Positions 26,814 through 37,542 of a DNA stretch of 64,000 nucleotides are shown one piece after another; the stretch's first letter is position 1; each line of letters begins with the position of its first letter. A program made the position numbers and the translations under genes. This DNA comes from Anabaena lutea FACHB-196 (GTDB taxonomy: Bacteria; Cyanobacteriota; Cyanobacteriia; Cyanobacteriales; Nostocaceae), in the NCBI RefSeq assembly GCF_014698305.1, contig NZ_JACJST010000023.1, positions 1-64,000 on the forward strand, written 5' to 3'. Under the pieces are notes generated by a model. The model was not told where the DNA came from, ran no database searches, and worked only from the letters and a program-made list of their open reading frames with translations.

Positions 26814-26948
26814 TTTGAAAAATCCTGTTTTTTACTCTGTGCCTTTGTGGTTGAGAGGTAATTTATCGAACCGCAGAGGCGCAGAGAACGCAGAGGAAAG
26901 AGGATCACCCCTTACCTATTGCTAATTTTTAAGATACAGAAGTTGATG

Positions 26949-28940
<1,992 letters not shown>

Positions 28941-29100
28941 TCACCCCAAAATTATAACACAAAAGCCTTGCTGCCGTCTGTAGGGCAATTTAATGAGAAG
29001 TTTATATAAGGATAGCAACCCTTTATCAATTAAAAATTAAAAAGTGGATTCTTCATTTTGAATTTTTAATTTTGAATTTTTAATTGGAGCGAAGCGACTA

Positions 29101-29991
29101 ATGACTAAATTAATTGTGATTTGTGGAGCGACGGCTACGGGGAAGTCGGGTTTGGCTTTGAGTTTAGCTAAAAGGTTGGGTTCTGTAATTTTGAGTGCTG
29201 ACTCTCGTCAAGTATACCGTGAGTTTGACATTGGCACAGCTAAACCAACGGTAGAAGAACAGAAATTAGTACCACATTATCTAATAGATATATGTGAGCC
29301 AACTGAAACAATGACAGTAGCAGATTATCAGGAACAAGCACAAGCTGCAATTGCTAATCTTGGAGTTTCTCCAGTTTTGTTGGTTGGTGGAACTGGTTTA
29401 TATATACGTTCTATTGTGCAAGGAATGAAGATTCCGAGAGTTTCACCTCAACCAGAATTGCGATCGCAATTAGAATCTCTTGGTCAACATCAACTTTACC
29501 CGATGTTACAACAAGTTGATCCAGTTGCAACCCAAAAAATTCACCCTAACGATTTGGTGCGGACTCTAAGAGCTTTAGAAGTATATTATGTTACTGGATG
29601 CCCGATTTCTGAACAACAAGGTGAGAATCCACCCAAATATCCGATTTTGCAAATTTGTTTAGATTGTGATCCAGAAAAGTTAGATTTAAGAATTCGTAGA
29701 CGCACTGAGCAAATGCTCGCAGATGGTTTAGTTACTGAAGTGGAATATTTATCTCAAAAATATGGCACTGATTTATCTTTATTGAATACTTTAGGATATC
29801 AAGAAATCAAGCAATATTTAGCTGGAGAAATTACTTTAGATGAAGCTAAAGAATTAATTGTTTTACATACAAGACAATTCGCAAAACGACAACGCACTTG
29901 GTTTAGACAAGCTCCTAATATGGAATATATTGATATGGATAATCCTGATTTATTAGAGAAAGTTTGGGAAAGAATAAATGAGTTTGTCTGA
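29101..29991 (+). CDS. miaA: tRNA dimethylallyltransferase
   Basis: A 296-residue enzyme that adds a dimethylallyl group to N6 of A37 in tRNAs reading UNN codons, the first step to ms2i6A. The P-loop GATATGKS (9-16), SADSRQVYREFDIGTAKPT, LVGGTGLYI and the zinc/insertion region RIRRRTEQMLADGL are present. The upstream 60 bp is a TTTTAATTTTGAA repeat ending in ggagcgaagcgact just before the ATG. Diverged copies of the 55-bp CAGGATATCCAGGATTT repeat begin right at the 3' end. Confidence 0.96.
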   Translation: MTKLIVICGATATGKSGLALSLAKRLGSVILSADSRQVYREFDIGTAKPTVEEQKLVPHYLIDICEPTETMTVADYQEQAQAAIANLGVSPVLLVGGTGLYIRSIVQGMKIPRVSPQPELRSQLESLGQHQLYPMLQQVDPVATQKIHPNDLVRTLRALEVYYVTGCPISEQQGENPPKYPILQICLDCDPEKLDLRIRRRTEQMLADGLVTEVEYLSQKYGTDLSLLNTLGYQEIKQYLAGEITLDEAKELIVLHTRQFAKRQRTWFRQAPNMEYIDMDNPDLLEKVWERINEFV

Positions 29992-30425
29992 ATTAGGATA
30001 TCTAGGATTTAGGGATTTGCAAGATATTCTTTTTGTCTGAATCAGGATATCCAGGATTTAAGGCTTCACAGGATGTTATTGTTTGATATGAGGATTTAGA
30101 GGATTTAGGGATTTGCAAGATATTCTTTTTATCTTAATCAGGATATCCAGGATTTAAGGATTTACAGGATGTGCTTTTTGTTTTAATCAGGATTGTCAAC
30201 AATAAATGTTACTTAATATATTAGTCCTCTTAAATAATCCATCAATAAAAATATTGTAAATCTTTAATATCTTGGGATGATTGAATAATCAATCAATAGA
30301 AATCCTGAAAATCCTTTAATCCTGGATATCCTGATTCAGACAGATGATATCTTGGTATTCTCGAATAATCAATAGAAATCCTGAAAATCCTTAAATCCTG
30401 GATATCCTGATTCTGACAAAAAACC
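29990..30425. repeat. Array of CAGGATATCCAGGATTTAAGG repeats in inverted arrangement
   Basis: Left half (29990-30195): about four diverged forward units containing tcaggatatccaggattta. Right half (30295-30425): two units in reverse orientation (aatcctggatatcctgattc). The halves are related to the 55-bp units at 6851-7015 and could fold into a very long hairpin. No gene is visible in the 456 bp between miaA and higA. Confidence 0.88.
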
Positions 30426-30448
30426 TGAACATCCTAAAAAACCAAACT

Positions 30449-30850
30449 TCAAATAAACAAACTAGGAGAAACTTTAAAATATTCTCCCAACGCTTTCGCT
30501 TGTGCTTTACTAATGGAACGTTTACCATTAACCATTTCCGAAACCACACCGCTACTAGAACCAAGAATACGTACTAAGTCAGCTTGACGAATTCCGCTAG
30601 ATTCCATGAGATGTTGTAATATTTCATGAGGTGTAGATTCATCCATTGGATAATTTTCTTCCTCATAATCTTCAATTAGTTTCACAACTAATTTATCTAA
30701 TTTCCGCTCCTCTGGAGTAAGATTTTTTTTAAAAGTTAGAAATTCGGCAACTTTTAAAAGACGTTCATACTCTTCCTCTGTTTCAATTACTTGAGGAGCT
30801 ATTTCTGCTAGTAATTGGCTATAGGTTTTATCGTCAAAAGTAATCGTCAT
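30449..30850 (-). CDS. higA: HigA-type antitoxin with helix-turn-helix
   Basis: A 133-residue antitoxin. The N-terminal half is acidic and helical (VIETEEEYERLLKVAEFL). The C-terminal half is an XRE/Cro-type helix-turn-helix (SGIRQADLVRILGSSSGVVSEMVNGKRSISKAQAKALGEYF, about 88-130) likely used for self-repression. The gene overlaps the toxin gene by 17 bp in toxin-first order, which is the higBA arrangement. It should bind and neutralise the neighbouring HigB. Confidence 0.88.
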   Translation of the reverse strand: MTITFDDKTYSQLLAEIAPQVIETEEEYERLLKVAEFLTFKKNLTPEERKLDKLVVKLIEDYEEENYPMDESTPHEILQHLMESSGIRQADLVRILGSSSGVVSEMVNGKRSISKAQAKALGEYFKVSPSLFI

Positions 30851-31133
30851 TTTTCCATTTCTCTTTATTGTATTCCGCGTGAGTTAGCAAGTATTTGTAA
30901 TAAACCTTTTTAGTTTCATAATTAATCCCTACAATTAAACGGTAATCATTACCTTTGATATTAAAAACAGTAAAATTACCAACAGTTTCAGCATCTCGGT
31001 AATTTTGACGCACATCCTCTAAATTTTGCCATTCAGCTTTTTTAACAGTTGCATACCAACTATCAATTTGTTTTTTGATATTAGGATAATTAGCTGCATC
31101 TTCGCGGAGGGTGCGAATTGAAATAAGGTGCAT
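30834..31133 (-). CDS. higB: HigB-type toxin (ribosome-dependent mRNA interferase family)
   Basis: A 99-residue toxin of the HigB family (RelE superfamily) which cuts mRNA on the ribosome. The family pattern is plain: LREDAANYPNIKKQIDSWYATVKKAEWQNLEDVRQNYRDAETVG, FNIKGNDYRLIVGINYETKKVYYKYLLTHAEYNKEKWKND. The 3' end overlaps higA. The pair lies between two repeat-rich gaps, as expected for a transferred addiction module. Confidence 0.9.
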   Translation of the reverse strand: MHLISIRTLREDAANYPNIKKQIDSWYATVKKAEWQNLEDVRQNYRDAETVGNFTVFNIKGNDYRLIVGINYETKKVYYKYLLTHAEYNKEKWKNDDYF

Positions 31134-31358
31134 ATATTTTGGGTTTGAATTTTATGTTGGGTTGAAATTTGCTGTTATTCATAAATTGACTGGCAGGTCT
31201 TTTTATAATGATCAAATTCATTCTCTCAAAACGAGAGTAAAGTGTCAACAGTCAATCACGACTCACGAAAAATCTCTCAAAAACCCTCTTTCCTCTGCGT
31301 CCTCCGCGTCTCTGCGGTATGTCTTCGACACGCTACGCGAACGTTTCTCCAAAAAACC

Positions 31359-31387
31359 TTGACACCCAACCGACATCAAGGTATAAT
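31359..31387 (+). promoter_or_regulatory. Consensus sigma-70 type promoter of the Mn riboswitch transcript
   Basis: A perfect -35 box TTGACA (31359-31364) and a perfect -10 box TATAAT (31382-31387) with a 17-bp spacer. Transcription would start near 31394, just before the riboswitch. The DNA just to the left (about 31275-31350) is repeat-like (tctgcgtcctccgcgtctctgcgg and cgacacgctacgcgaacg). Confidence 0.85.
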
Positions 31388-31393
31388 TCGTAT

Positions 31394-31600
31394 CGAATAG
31401 AAGGGGAGTAGCTGCTGGCAAAAAAACCAGTACATTTGAATCAACATACTGGCGATGAGCCTGGTTCAGATGGCGAATAACAAAGTATTTGAAAGCGAGA
31501 CCTTCACTGAGTTCACACAAAAAGAGTGTGTGAGCTTCAGTGAGGTCATTAAACACTCATTAGAAGCTCCACACAGGTAAAAAATCCTACAGGAGCTTGA
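31394..31600 (+). ncRNA. yybP-ykoY manganese riboswitch leader
   Basis: The leader shows the two conserved sequence blocks of the yybP-ykoY class: AGGGGAGTAGC at about 31402-31412 and TCAACATACTGG at about 31439-31450. These sit in the two docking loops that bind Mn2+. A long hairpin follows (gaccttcactga pairing with ttcagtgaggtc, about 31499-31548), then a segment that may act as the expression switch before the GTG start at 31605. Mn2+ binding normally turns on an exporter gene, which fits the UPF0016 gene downstream. Confidence 0.92.
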
Positions 31601-31604
31601 GAGA

Positions 31605-32228
31605 GTGTTAACAGCTTTTACCGCAGGTTTAGTTCTAATTACCATTTCCGAATTAGGTGATAAAACCTTTTTTATCGCTGTGATTTTGTCAATGCAGCAC
31701 TCACGACGGGTAGTGTTCGTTGGTGTGACAGCTGCTTTAGCGGCAATGACGATTTTATCAGTGATATTTGGGCAATTGCTGTCTGCTTTAACACAAGGCT
31801 CAGAAATTTATGTTCATTATGCTGAAATAGTTTTGTTTATTGCCTTTGGGTTGAAACTGCTCTACGATGCTAAAAAAATGCCTGCTAAAGCTGAAGAAGA
31901 AGTCATAGAAGAAGCAAAAGAAGCAGTAGAAAAGGCACATTTAGACAGTCAGCAAAAAAGCATTTGGTCAATATTACTGAAGTCTTTCGTATTGACATTT
32001 ATAGCAGAGTGGGGCGATCGCACACAAATAGCCACAATAGCCCTAGCAGCTAGTAACAACGCCATTGGTGTGACAGCAGGAGCAATATTAGGACACGCCA
32101 TTTGTGCAGCGATCGCAGTCATCGGTGGTAGATTAATAGCAGGTAAGATATCTGAACGACAAATCACCTTCATAGGCGGCTGTTTATTTATTCTCTTCGG
32201 TATAATTGCCGCCATAGAAGGAAATTAG
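31605..32228 (+). CDS. UPF0016/GDT1 family manganese transporter
   Basis: A 207-residue membrane protein with six predicted segments in two halves. Each half carries the family signature ExGDKT/ExGDRT: ELGDKTFFIAVI and EWGDRTQIATIAL. A charged loop (about 85-120) joins the halves. Cyanobacterial members such as Synechocystis Mnx move Mn2+ out of the cytosol into the thylakoid lumen or periplasm. The single-polypeptide, two-motif form matches Mnx. The start is a GTG right behind the riboswitch, which predicts induction by excess Mn2+. Confidence 0.92.
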   Translation: MLTAFTAGLVLITISELGDKTFFIAVILSMQHSRRVVFVGVTAALAAMTILSVIFGQLLSALTQGSEIYVHYAEIVLFIAFGLKLLYDAKKMPAKAEEEVIEEAKEAVEKAHLDSQQKSIWSILLKSFVLTFIAEWGDRTQIATIALAASNNAIGVTAGAILGHAICAAIAVIGGRLIAGKISERQITFIGGCLFILFGIIAAIEGN

Positions 32229-32267
32229 GTGATAGGTGACAGATAAAAATTCGCCCTGCTCCCCCAC

Positions 32268-32476
32268 CCTGACAAGGGTAGGTTTTTAATATTATCTGTT
32301 AAGGCAGGACTAGGAAGACAAGGAGGGAAAGTAGACAAGGAAGATTTTCTCCGCACAATGGTCTTTTTGTTACTAAGAGAATATGATTTTGTACGTGTTT
32401 CCTCCCTTGTCCACTGTCCTTCCTTGTCCCCCAAGTCTTGCCCTCACGACAATGTAAAATACCTACCCTTGTGAGG
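32268..32476. repeat. Imperfect palindromic MITE-like element, about 209 bp
   Basis: The ends are inverted repeats (ctgacaagggtaggt at 32269-32283 and acctacccttgtgagg at 32461-32476). The inner arms are also largely complementary (aggactaggaagacaaggaggg against ccctcccttgtccactgtcc and so on), so the entire element can fold on itself around about 32370. No open frame. It lies between two convergent genes. Confidence 0.82.
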
Positions 32477-32490
32477 CTCCCCCACCTCCC

Positions 32491-33402
32491 TCATGGACTG
32501 GATGTTGTTGCTGGAGATGGTGTAGTTTCTGGGGAAGAAGTAGGAGCAGCTGCTGGGCTGGGAGTCGGTAATCCTGCTGCCTTGTTAATCTCGTCTTTAT
32601 ACTGAGCAGGAGCTAAAGCAGTAGCACTGGCAAACAAAGGTTTTGCCTCATCAACTTTGCCCTGTTCTTTTAGCAGCATAGCCTTTGCCAACACAGGACG
32701 AAAATCCTTAGCATCTTTCTGAATTGCTTGGTCGTATACAGAGATAGCTTGAGTATCGTTTTTCTGAAAAGCGTATACACTACCCAAAAGCACCTGTACA
32801 GCGACAACATCCACACTTCCAGGCTGAATTGTATTTGCTTGGGTAGAAGCAGATAAAGTATCTTGCAGCAAACCAATAGCAGCTTCAGGGCGTTTCTCAC
32901 TGAGTTGGAGATTTACCATTCCTTGTAAAGCTTTGAGATCACCCGGTTTTGTTGCTAAGATTGAGCGATATGTTTGGGCTGCTCCTTCCTTATCGCCAAT
33001 TTGCTGCTTGGCTTGTGCCAATAACACACCATACTCTGATTGTTGGGGATTCAACTTAGCCAGCTTTTCTAAAGGTTCAATTACCGCTTGAATATCAGCT
33101 GGTTTAACTTCACCTCTACCTTGTTGACTGAGTAATTGCAGCCTTGCTTCTAAAAGTCCCTTGAGTGCAGTTTGATTTTCTGGTTCCCGTTGCAAAACTA
33201 ATTCATAACCCCGAACTTGATCAGCCAGTTTTGACTTTTGATCAGACGCAGAAGAACTACTAGGAGTGCTGGTAGTATTTTGGGCTACCGATTCAGAATC
33301 ATTGAAAGCCGTAATTATAGGTAAAATCGAAACCCCAATAAAAGCCAAAACTGCCAGACCTAACACGACCTGAATTATCCACCGATTGCGCGGTTGAGAC
33401 AC
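32491..33402 (-). CDS. TPR-repeat protein with N-terminal membrane anchor
   Basis: A 303-residue protein. One transmembrane helix at about 10-30 (WIIQVVLGLAVLAFIGVSILPIITAF) anchors it, followed by a Ser/Thr-rich linker and then tetratricopeptide-type helical pairs from about 65 to 270 (for example YGVLLAQAKQQIGDKEGAAQTYRSILATKPGDLKALQGMV). The tail is a low-complexity PAAAPTSSPETTPSPATT stretch. Such proteins are scaffolds; the partner is unknown. It is divergent from the gene at 33783. Confidence 0.85.
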   Translation of the reverse strand: MSQPRNRWIIQVVLGLAVLAFIGVSILPIITAFNDSESVAQNTTSTPSSSSASDQKSKLADQVRGYELVLQREPENQTALKGLLEARLQLLSQQGRGEVKPADIQAVIEPLEKLAKLNPQQSEYGVLLAQAKQQIGDKEGAAQTYRSILATKPGDLKALQGMVNLQLSEKRPEAAIGLLQDTLSASTQANTIQPGSVDVVAVQVLLGSVYAFQKNDTQAISVYDQAIQKDAKDFRPVLAKAMLLKEQGKVDEAKPLFASATALAPAQYKDEINKAAGLPTPSPAAAPTSSPETTPSPATTSSP

Positions 33403-33601
33403 AATATTTTCCCTCTTCTAAATTTTCACGAGATTAACATTTACACAGATCGCAAAGTCAAAAATTTCTAAAACTTTGCGGAATACGGTCATGAGACTGT
33501 GAATTTTATAACAAATAACTATCTACGCTGCTCAAAGTGATTGATGACTTTAGGAGGAGCCTTCAGAATTGTAGCTATGCTATGCTTCCGAAACTAGTGT
33601 C

Positions 33602-33650
33602 AAGGCGCTAAATTACACATTTAGTCTCTAAATGCCAAATTTTGCGCCTT
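33602..33650. promoter_or_regulatory. Highly symmetrical 49-nt hairpin upstream of the basic protein gene
   Basis: Outer arms AAGGCGCTAAATT (33602-33614) and AATTTTGCGCCTT (33638-33650) pair with a single mismatch. A 3 x 3 internal loop follows, then a perfect 7-bp stem CATTTAG/CTAAATG (33618-33624, 33628-33634) with a 3-nt loop. It sits in the 380-bp gap between divergent genes, about 130 bp before the next start, in the probable 5' leader. A smaller hairpin atcccat/atgggat-like is at about 33743-33758. The rest of the gap (33403-33601) shows nothing else clear. Confidence 0.75.
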
Positions 33651-33782
33651 TCTGTTCGCTCTGGGCGCTCTAGAGTGGCTAGATTAAAAGGAAATATACT
33701 TTGATCAGCCTCACCAACGCTCTTTCGATCTGCTTTTGTAAAATCCCATAATTGGGATGTGTCTCCGCCGCAAGGAGTTTTT

Positions 33783-34790
33783 ATGAATTCCGACCTGATG
33801 CCGTCTCCTGAATCCGCTAACACTACTGCCTCTAAAGAGGCTCCAACTAAAATCGACGTAGCCGCTCATGTGAAAACAGCAGCAGCTAATTCTTCTCAAC
33901 CGGATAATGTACCAGTTAACCCTAGTGATAATAACTCAAATGGGAATTTAGCCCATCGGCAACAACCGATTCCACCTCCCAGCGAAGCAATGCAGTATCG
34001 AGCCATCGGATTAGTCCGGGGTCGCTACTTTGCCAGCAGTGAACAATTTACGCAAGGAACATTGCTCACTGTCGATGGTGTAGAACTCAATACCGTTCTC
34101 TTAGGGCGGATTATGAGTTTGGTCAAAAATCACTTGGATCTGGAAACAGAACATCTGTGGGTAGTTTATCCCCGCACCAGACAAGAAAATGACACATTAC
34201 ACATCCAAATTGTCGGAGTGTGGGAACCAGAAAATCTGGCTAAACATTTCCTAGAAGAAGATCACCAAGATTTGGGTTCACAAGAGTTACAGAAACCCGA
34301 CGAAAGTTCTGAACCCCCAAAACCCTCTTCAGAAATTCCTGATGGTTATTTTTCTGTGCGTGGTGAGGTAGTTTACCAATCTTTTGATGATAAGAGTTTG
34401 GTGGTGAAAATTAAGCAAGCTCCCCGTAAGCCAACTGATAAACCTAAGTATTTTAAGTTGAAACTGCGCGGTGTGCTGACAACCAAAGCTGTCGGCAAGT
34501 TTTGGGATTTCAAAGTCAAGCGAGAAGTGGACGTATTAGTAGTAGAAAATGCGGAAGCGATCGCTGATTTGCCCAAAAAACGCAAACCACCTTTCAGAAG
34601 CGCCCCTCGTGGTGGTGGTGGAAGAAGACCATTCCCTCCCAGACGCAATGGGGAAGCGCCTCCACTTCCGATCAAAAAAACCAACGGCGATGCCTCGGCT
34701 GCTTCTGCTACACGAGCAGAGGTGTCTAAACCTGTACCAAAAGCCCCTCTTCCTAAGCCAGTGAAGCGGCCAAAACCAACCCAAGAGTAG
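33783..34790 (+). CDS. Conserved cyanobacterial protein with basic, Gly/Arg/Pro-rich tail
   Basis: A 335-residue protein starting at the ATG at 33783 behind an AAGGAG ribosome site (33772-33777); a GTG at 33759 is less likely. Residues 1-65 are low-complexity. A folded part at about 65-255 includes YRAIGLVRGRYFASSEQFTQGTLLTVDGVELNTVLLGRIMSLVK and VRGEVVYQSFDDKSLVVKIKQ. The tail is strongly basic (KKRKPPFRSAPRGGGGRRPFPPRRNG). The composition suggests nucleic-acid (RNA) binding. I do not know a named family. The upstream hairpin at 33602-33650 may regulate it. Confidence 0.75.
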   Translation: MNSDLMPSPESANTTASKEAPTKIDVAAHVKTAAANSSQPDNVPVNPSDNNSNGNLAHRQQPIPPPSEAMQYRAIGLVRGRYFASSEQFTQGTLLTVDGVELNTVLLGRIMSLVKNHLDLETEHLWVVYPRTRQENDTLHIQIVGVWEPENLAKHFLEEDHQDLGSQELQKPDESSEPPKPSSEIPDGYFSVRGEVVYQSFDDKSLVVKIKQAPRKPTDKPKYFKLKLRGVLTTKAVGKFWDFKVKREVDVLVVENAEAIADLPKKRKPPFRSAPRGGGGRRPFPPRRNGEAPPLPIKKTNGDASAASATRAEVSKPVPKAPLPKPVKRPKPTQE

Positions 34791-34811
34791 TTGACATTAC
34801 TCGCCCCAAGA

Positions 34812-35981
34812 TCAAAAATCAGTCCGACGGTCTTGGGGTAAAAAAGTCCGATCCATAGGAATAGGAGCAACTGGTTCTGTGAGGGTAAATGTGCCTGCTT
34901 CAATCCACTGCTTTAACTCTAGAGCAACTTGTCGTGAGAGCAACATACTGGCTAGAGGAGCAACTCGCACCGCTTTACCCTCAATGGCGATTTTTCCAGT
35001 TTTGAGTTGAGCGTAACTGACTAAACCAAAGGTGGGACGGACGCGACGAGGAATGGAAAAATCTACTATTGGTGCTACTAAGTCTTTATTTTGGACAGCG
35101 CAGCGTTCAATGACTGTTTCATTTAAAACGGGAAGTGGAACACCTACTCCCAACATTAAGGAAGGCCCGTAACTTTTGAAGTAACAACCCCGCACCCAAC
35201 GCGCATCCATTTGTTTGGCATCACCAATTAAGGCTAAAGTTGCTGAGGGGCCAATGGGTGTCCGATTAGCTAACCGCTTTTGTAAAGGGAAGTGCTGCGT
35301 ACCTTCCCAAGCCACATAACCAATTCCACCACCTAAGAATATTCTTGTCCCAATCCCCACAAGTTGTAAATCGGGGTCATTGAAAAGGGGGGAAATTGCA
35401 CCAGGATTTGAGTACACTGCATTACCTAAACGTGGTTGCAGGGGTCCGAGATAAGTGTGAAGAGGGCGATCGCCTCCATTTACCCCCACAATAAAATTTT
35501 GATAAAGATTGCGTGGATTAAATAAATAAAACTGATTGATAGTTTCACGAGTAACTGTCGTTTCAAAAGTGGCTCTTGGGTAGCAATCGGTAACTTGTCC
35601 TAATGCTCGTACTTGTACTGGTTTACCTGCAATTAAATCTTGGATGACATGACCACCGCCACGTTCTCGGAGTTCTTCCCCGTCCATCGTTTCCACAGCG
35701 CAACTAGCACCTAAGTATAAATCTACAGCCCCAAAGCCGGGGTATACTGGCACACCATCTAACCAGCAACGCCGAATTTTGATGGGTGGATCTGTGTGTC
35801 CGAGATTAATAATTGCACCGCTGGACTCCATTGGTTCAAAGGTGCCGGTGGTAATGACATCAACTTCTTTAGCAGCTTTAGTGACACCGATTTCTGTAAC
35901 TCGTGCTTTTAATTCTTCAACCGTCCACACTACGGCGCGTTTGTGGTTGATTTTTTCGTTAATTTCCGCAATGGTTCGCAT
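34812..35981 (-). CDS. Homocysteine biosynthesis family protein (HcyBio, formerly DUF39)
   Basis: A 389-residue protein of the family linked in methanogens and sulfate reducers to making homocysteine from aspartate semialdehyde and sulfide. Motifs include EINEKINHKRAVVWTVEEL, FEPMESSGAIINLGHTDPPIK, and GARFEGxxIFLGGG-like GIGTRIFLGGGIGYVAWEGTQH. In those organisms a ferredoxin/CBS partner is often next to it; none is seen here. Its role in an oxygenic phototroph with ordinary methionine synthesis is not clear to me. It converges with the gene at 33783 with a 21-bp gap. Confidence 0.82.
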   Translation of the reverse strand: MRTIAEINEKINHKRAVVWTVEELKARVTEIGVTKAAKEVDVITTGTFEPMESSGAIINLGHTDPPIKIRRCWLDGVPVYPGFGAVDLYLGASCAVETMDGEELRERGGGHVIQDLIAGKPVQVRALGQVTDCYPRATFETTVTRETINQFYLFNPRNLYQNFIVGVNGGDRPLHTYLGPLQPRLGNAVYSNPGAISPLFNDPDLQLVGIGTRIFLGGGIGYVAWEGTQHFPLQKRLANRTPIGPSATLALIGDAKQMDARWVRGCYFKSYGPSLMLGVGVPLPVLNETVIERCAVQNKDLVAPIVDFSIPRRVRPTFGLVSYAQLKTGKIAIEGKAVRVAPLASMLLSRQVALELKQWIEAGTFTLTEPVAPIPMDRTFLPQDRRTDF

Positions 35982-36140
35982 TTTTATATCTCACGCAAAG
36001 GCGCAAAGGCGCAAAGAATATGGATTAATTCAGGGTGTAGTTTAAATATATGAAAACTGCTGTATATCCTGTGTTTGTTAGTCTAGCCTTAATTTTGGGA
36101 AAACTATCAATATAGGCACAATACATTTAGCGCAAAATTC

Positions 36141-37517
36141 ATGAATACCTCTGACTCAGAACTCAATTTAGCATCTTTAGCAGATCGGATTTCTCAAGTT
36201 GAAGCAGAGCAAAATCTCAGACGAAAAAATATTGCTTGGCTAAAACAGTATTTTGATGAACTCAAACAGGAATTTAATAATAGACCTGAATTAGATCAAA
36301 TTCAAACTATGCAACAAGAGATAGTCCAGTTAACTGCACAAGTGGCAGAGTTGCAACAGTGTCTAAATTTGTCGTCTAATATTATGAGTGAAGATTTGAA
36401 TGAGGGTGAAAATTTAACTGAGATTAAAACTATAGATGATGCGGAAATAGTGAAGCAGTTTTTTGAGAGAGTAGAACGGCAACAAAGTCAAGGTGTATTG
36501 ATAGAAAAAGAAGTTGTTATTAAAAATGTTGATATTGATGAAATTGAGAAAGACGAGGAAGTTGATGTAATTGCAGAAGAATCAGAAAATAGCAATGCTT
36601 TCAAAAACTTAGAATTTCAGATTGAGAGAATAATGTGGTTAGTGAACAGGATTTATGCAGCGGAGGAAGATTATCAAGATATTCCTGTTAGTGCGGAGGA
36701 ATTTTGGTGCAGGTATGAAGCTGGAGAAAGAGATTTTACTGGGATTAATTTAGCTGGTGTTAATTTGAGTGGTAAAAGTATGAGCTATGTCAGTTTTAAT
36801 CAAGCTAATTTTGATAATGCTAATTTTGAGAATATAAAACTAAGCTCAGTCAGTCTAGAAAATTCCACACTAAGAAAAGCAAACCTTACTGGAGCGCATC
36901 TTTATAAGATTGACATCATTGGTTCTCACTTAAGTGGAGCCAATTTGAGTAACGCTAATTTGAGGAAAGCAAGGCTAATTGGATCAGATTTGAGTAACGC
37001 TAATTTGAGTAGTGCGAATTTGTTGGAAGCGAATCTTGAAAATGCAAATCTTGAAGGTGTAAATCTCCAAAAATCAATTTACAATTCACAAACAATTTTT
37101 CCTAAAGATTTTGTTTCTGAAACAGGTGCTTATTTAATCGCTCCAGGTGCGTCATTAGCAAAGGCTGACTTATCTGGTGCTGACTTAAGTCAAGTTAATT
37201 TGACTGGGGCTAATTTATCATATTCAAACCTCGAATTAACTAATATGCAAGGTACAGATTTAAGTCAAGCTAACTTGAGTAGTGCAAATTTAACTAAGGC
37301 AAATTTGATCGAGTCAAAACTCATTCAAGCAAATCTAAGGTTTGCTAACTTGAGTGAAGCAAATCTATCTTCTGCTAACTTAACTGCTGCGAACCTTATT
37401 AGTACAAATTTGATACAAACAGCATTAAATAGTGCTAATCTAACGGCTGCTGGATTGTCTGGAGCAAATTTAACAAACGCAAACTGGTGCAATTATGCCA
37501 GATGGTACAACCCATGA
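36141..37517 (+). CDS. Pentapeptide-repeat protein with N-terminal coiled coil
   Basis: A 458-residue protein. Residues about 10-85 are heptad-rich and likely coiled coil (ISQVEAEQNLRRKN, QEIVQLTAQVAELQQC). An acidic linker follows (about 85-155), then from about 200 to 450 a long series of A(D/N)Lxx pentapeptides (for example LSGANLSNANLRKARLIGSDLSNANLSSANL) broken once at about 312-335 by a non-repeat loop. The repeats fold into a right-handed quadrilateral helix. Such proteins are very common in cyanobacteria; the target is unknown. Confidence 0.88.
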   Translation: MNTSDSELNLASLADRISQVEAEQNLRRKNIAWLKQYFDELKQEFNNRPELDQIQTMQQEIVQLTAQVAELQQCLNLSSNIMSEDLNEGENLTEIKTIDDAEIVKQFFERVERQQSQGVLIEKEVVIKNVDIDEIEKDEEVDVIAEESENSNAFKNLEFQIERIMWLVNRIYAAEEDYQDIPVSAEEFWCRYEAGERDFTGINLAGVNLSGKSMSYVSFNQANFDNANFENIKLSSVSLENSTLRKANLTGAHLYKIDIIGSHLSGANLSNANLRKARLIGSDLSNANLSSANLLEANLENANLEGVNLQKSIYNSQTIFPKDFVSETGAYLIAPGASLAKADLSGADLSQVNLTGANLSYSNLELTNMQGTDLSQANLSSANLTKANLIESKLIQANLRFANLSEANLSSANLTAANLISTNLIQTALNSANLTAAGLSGANLTNANWCNYARWYNP

Positions 37518-37542
37518 TTAGAATTTAATGTAGTTTATCAAA

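Noticed and set aside
31263-31556. 97-codon frame on the minus strand
   Set aside because: It is antisense to the promoter and manganese riboswitch, whose conserved blocks explain the sequence.
34373-34903. 176-codon minus-strand frame
   Set aside because: Antisense to the 3' half of the basic-tail protein gene; composition is explained by that gene.
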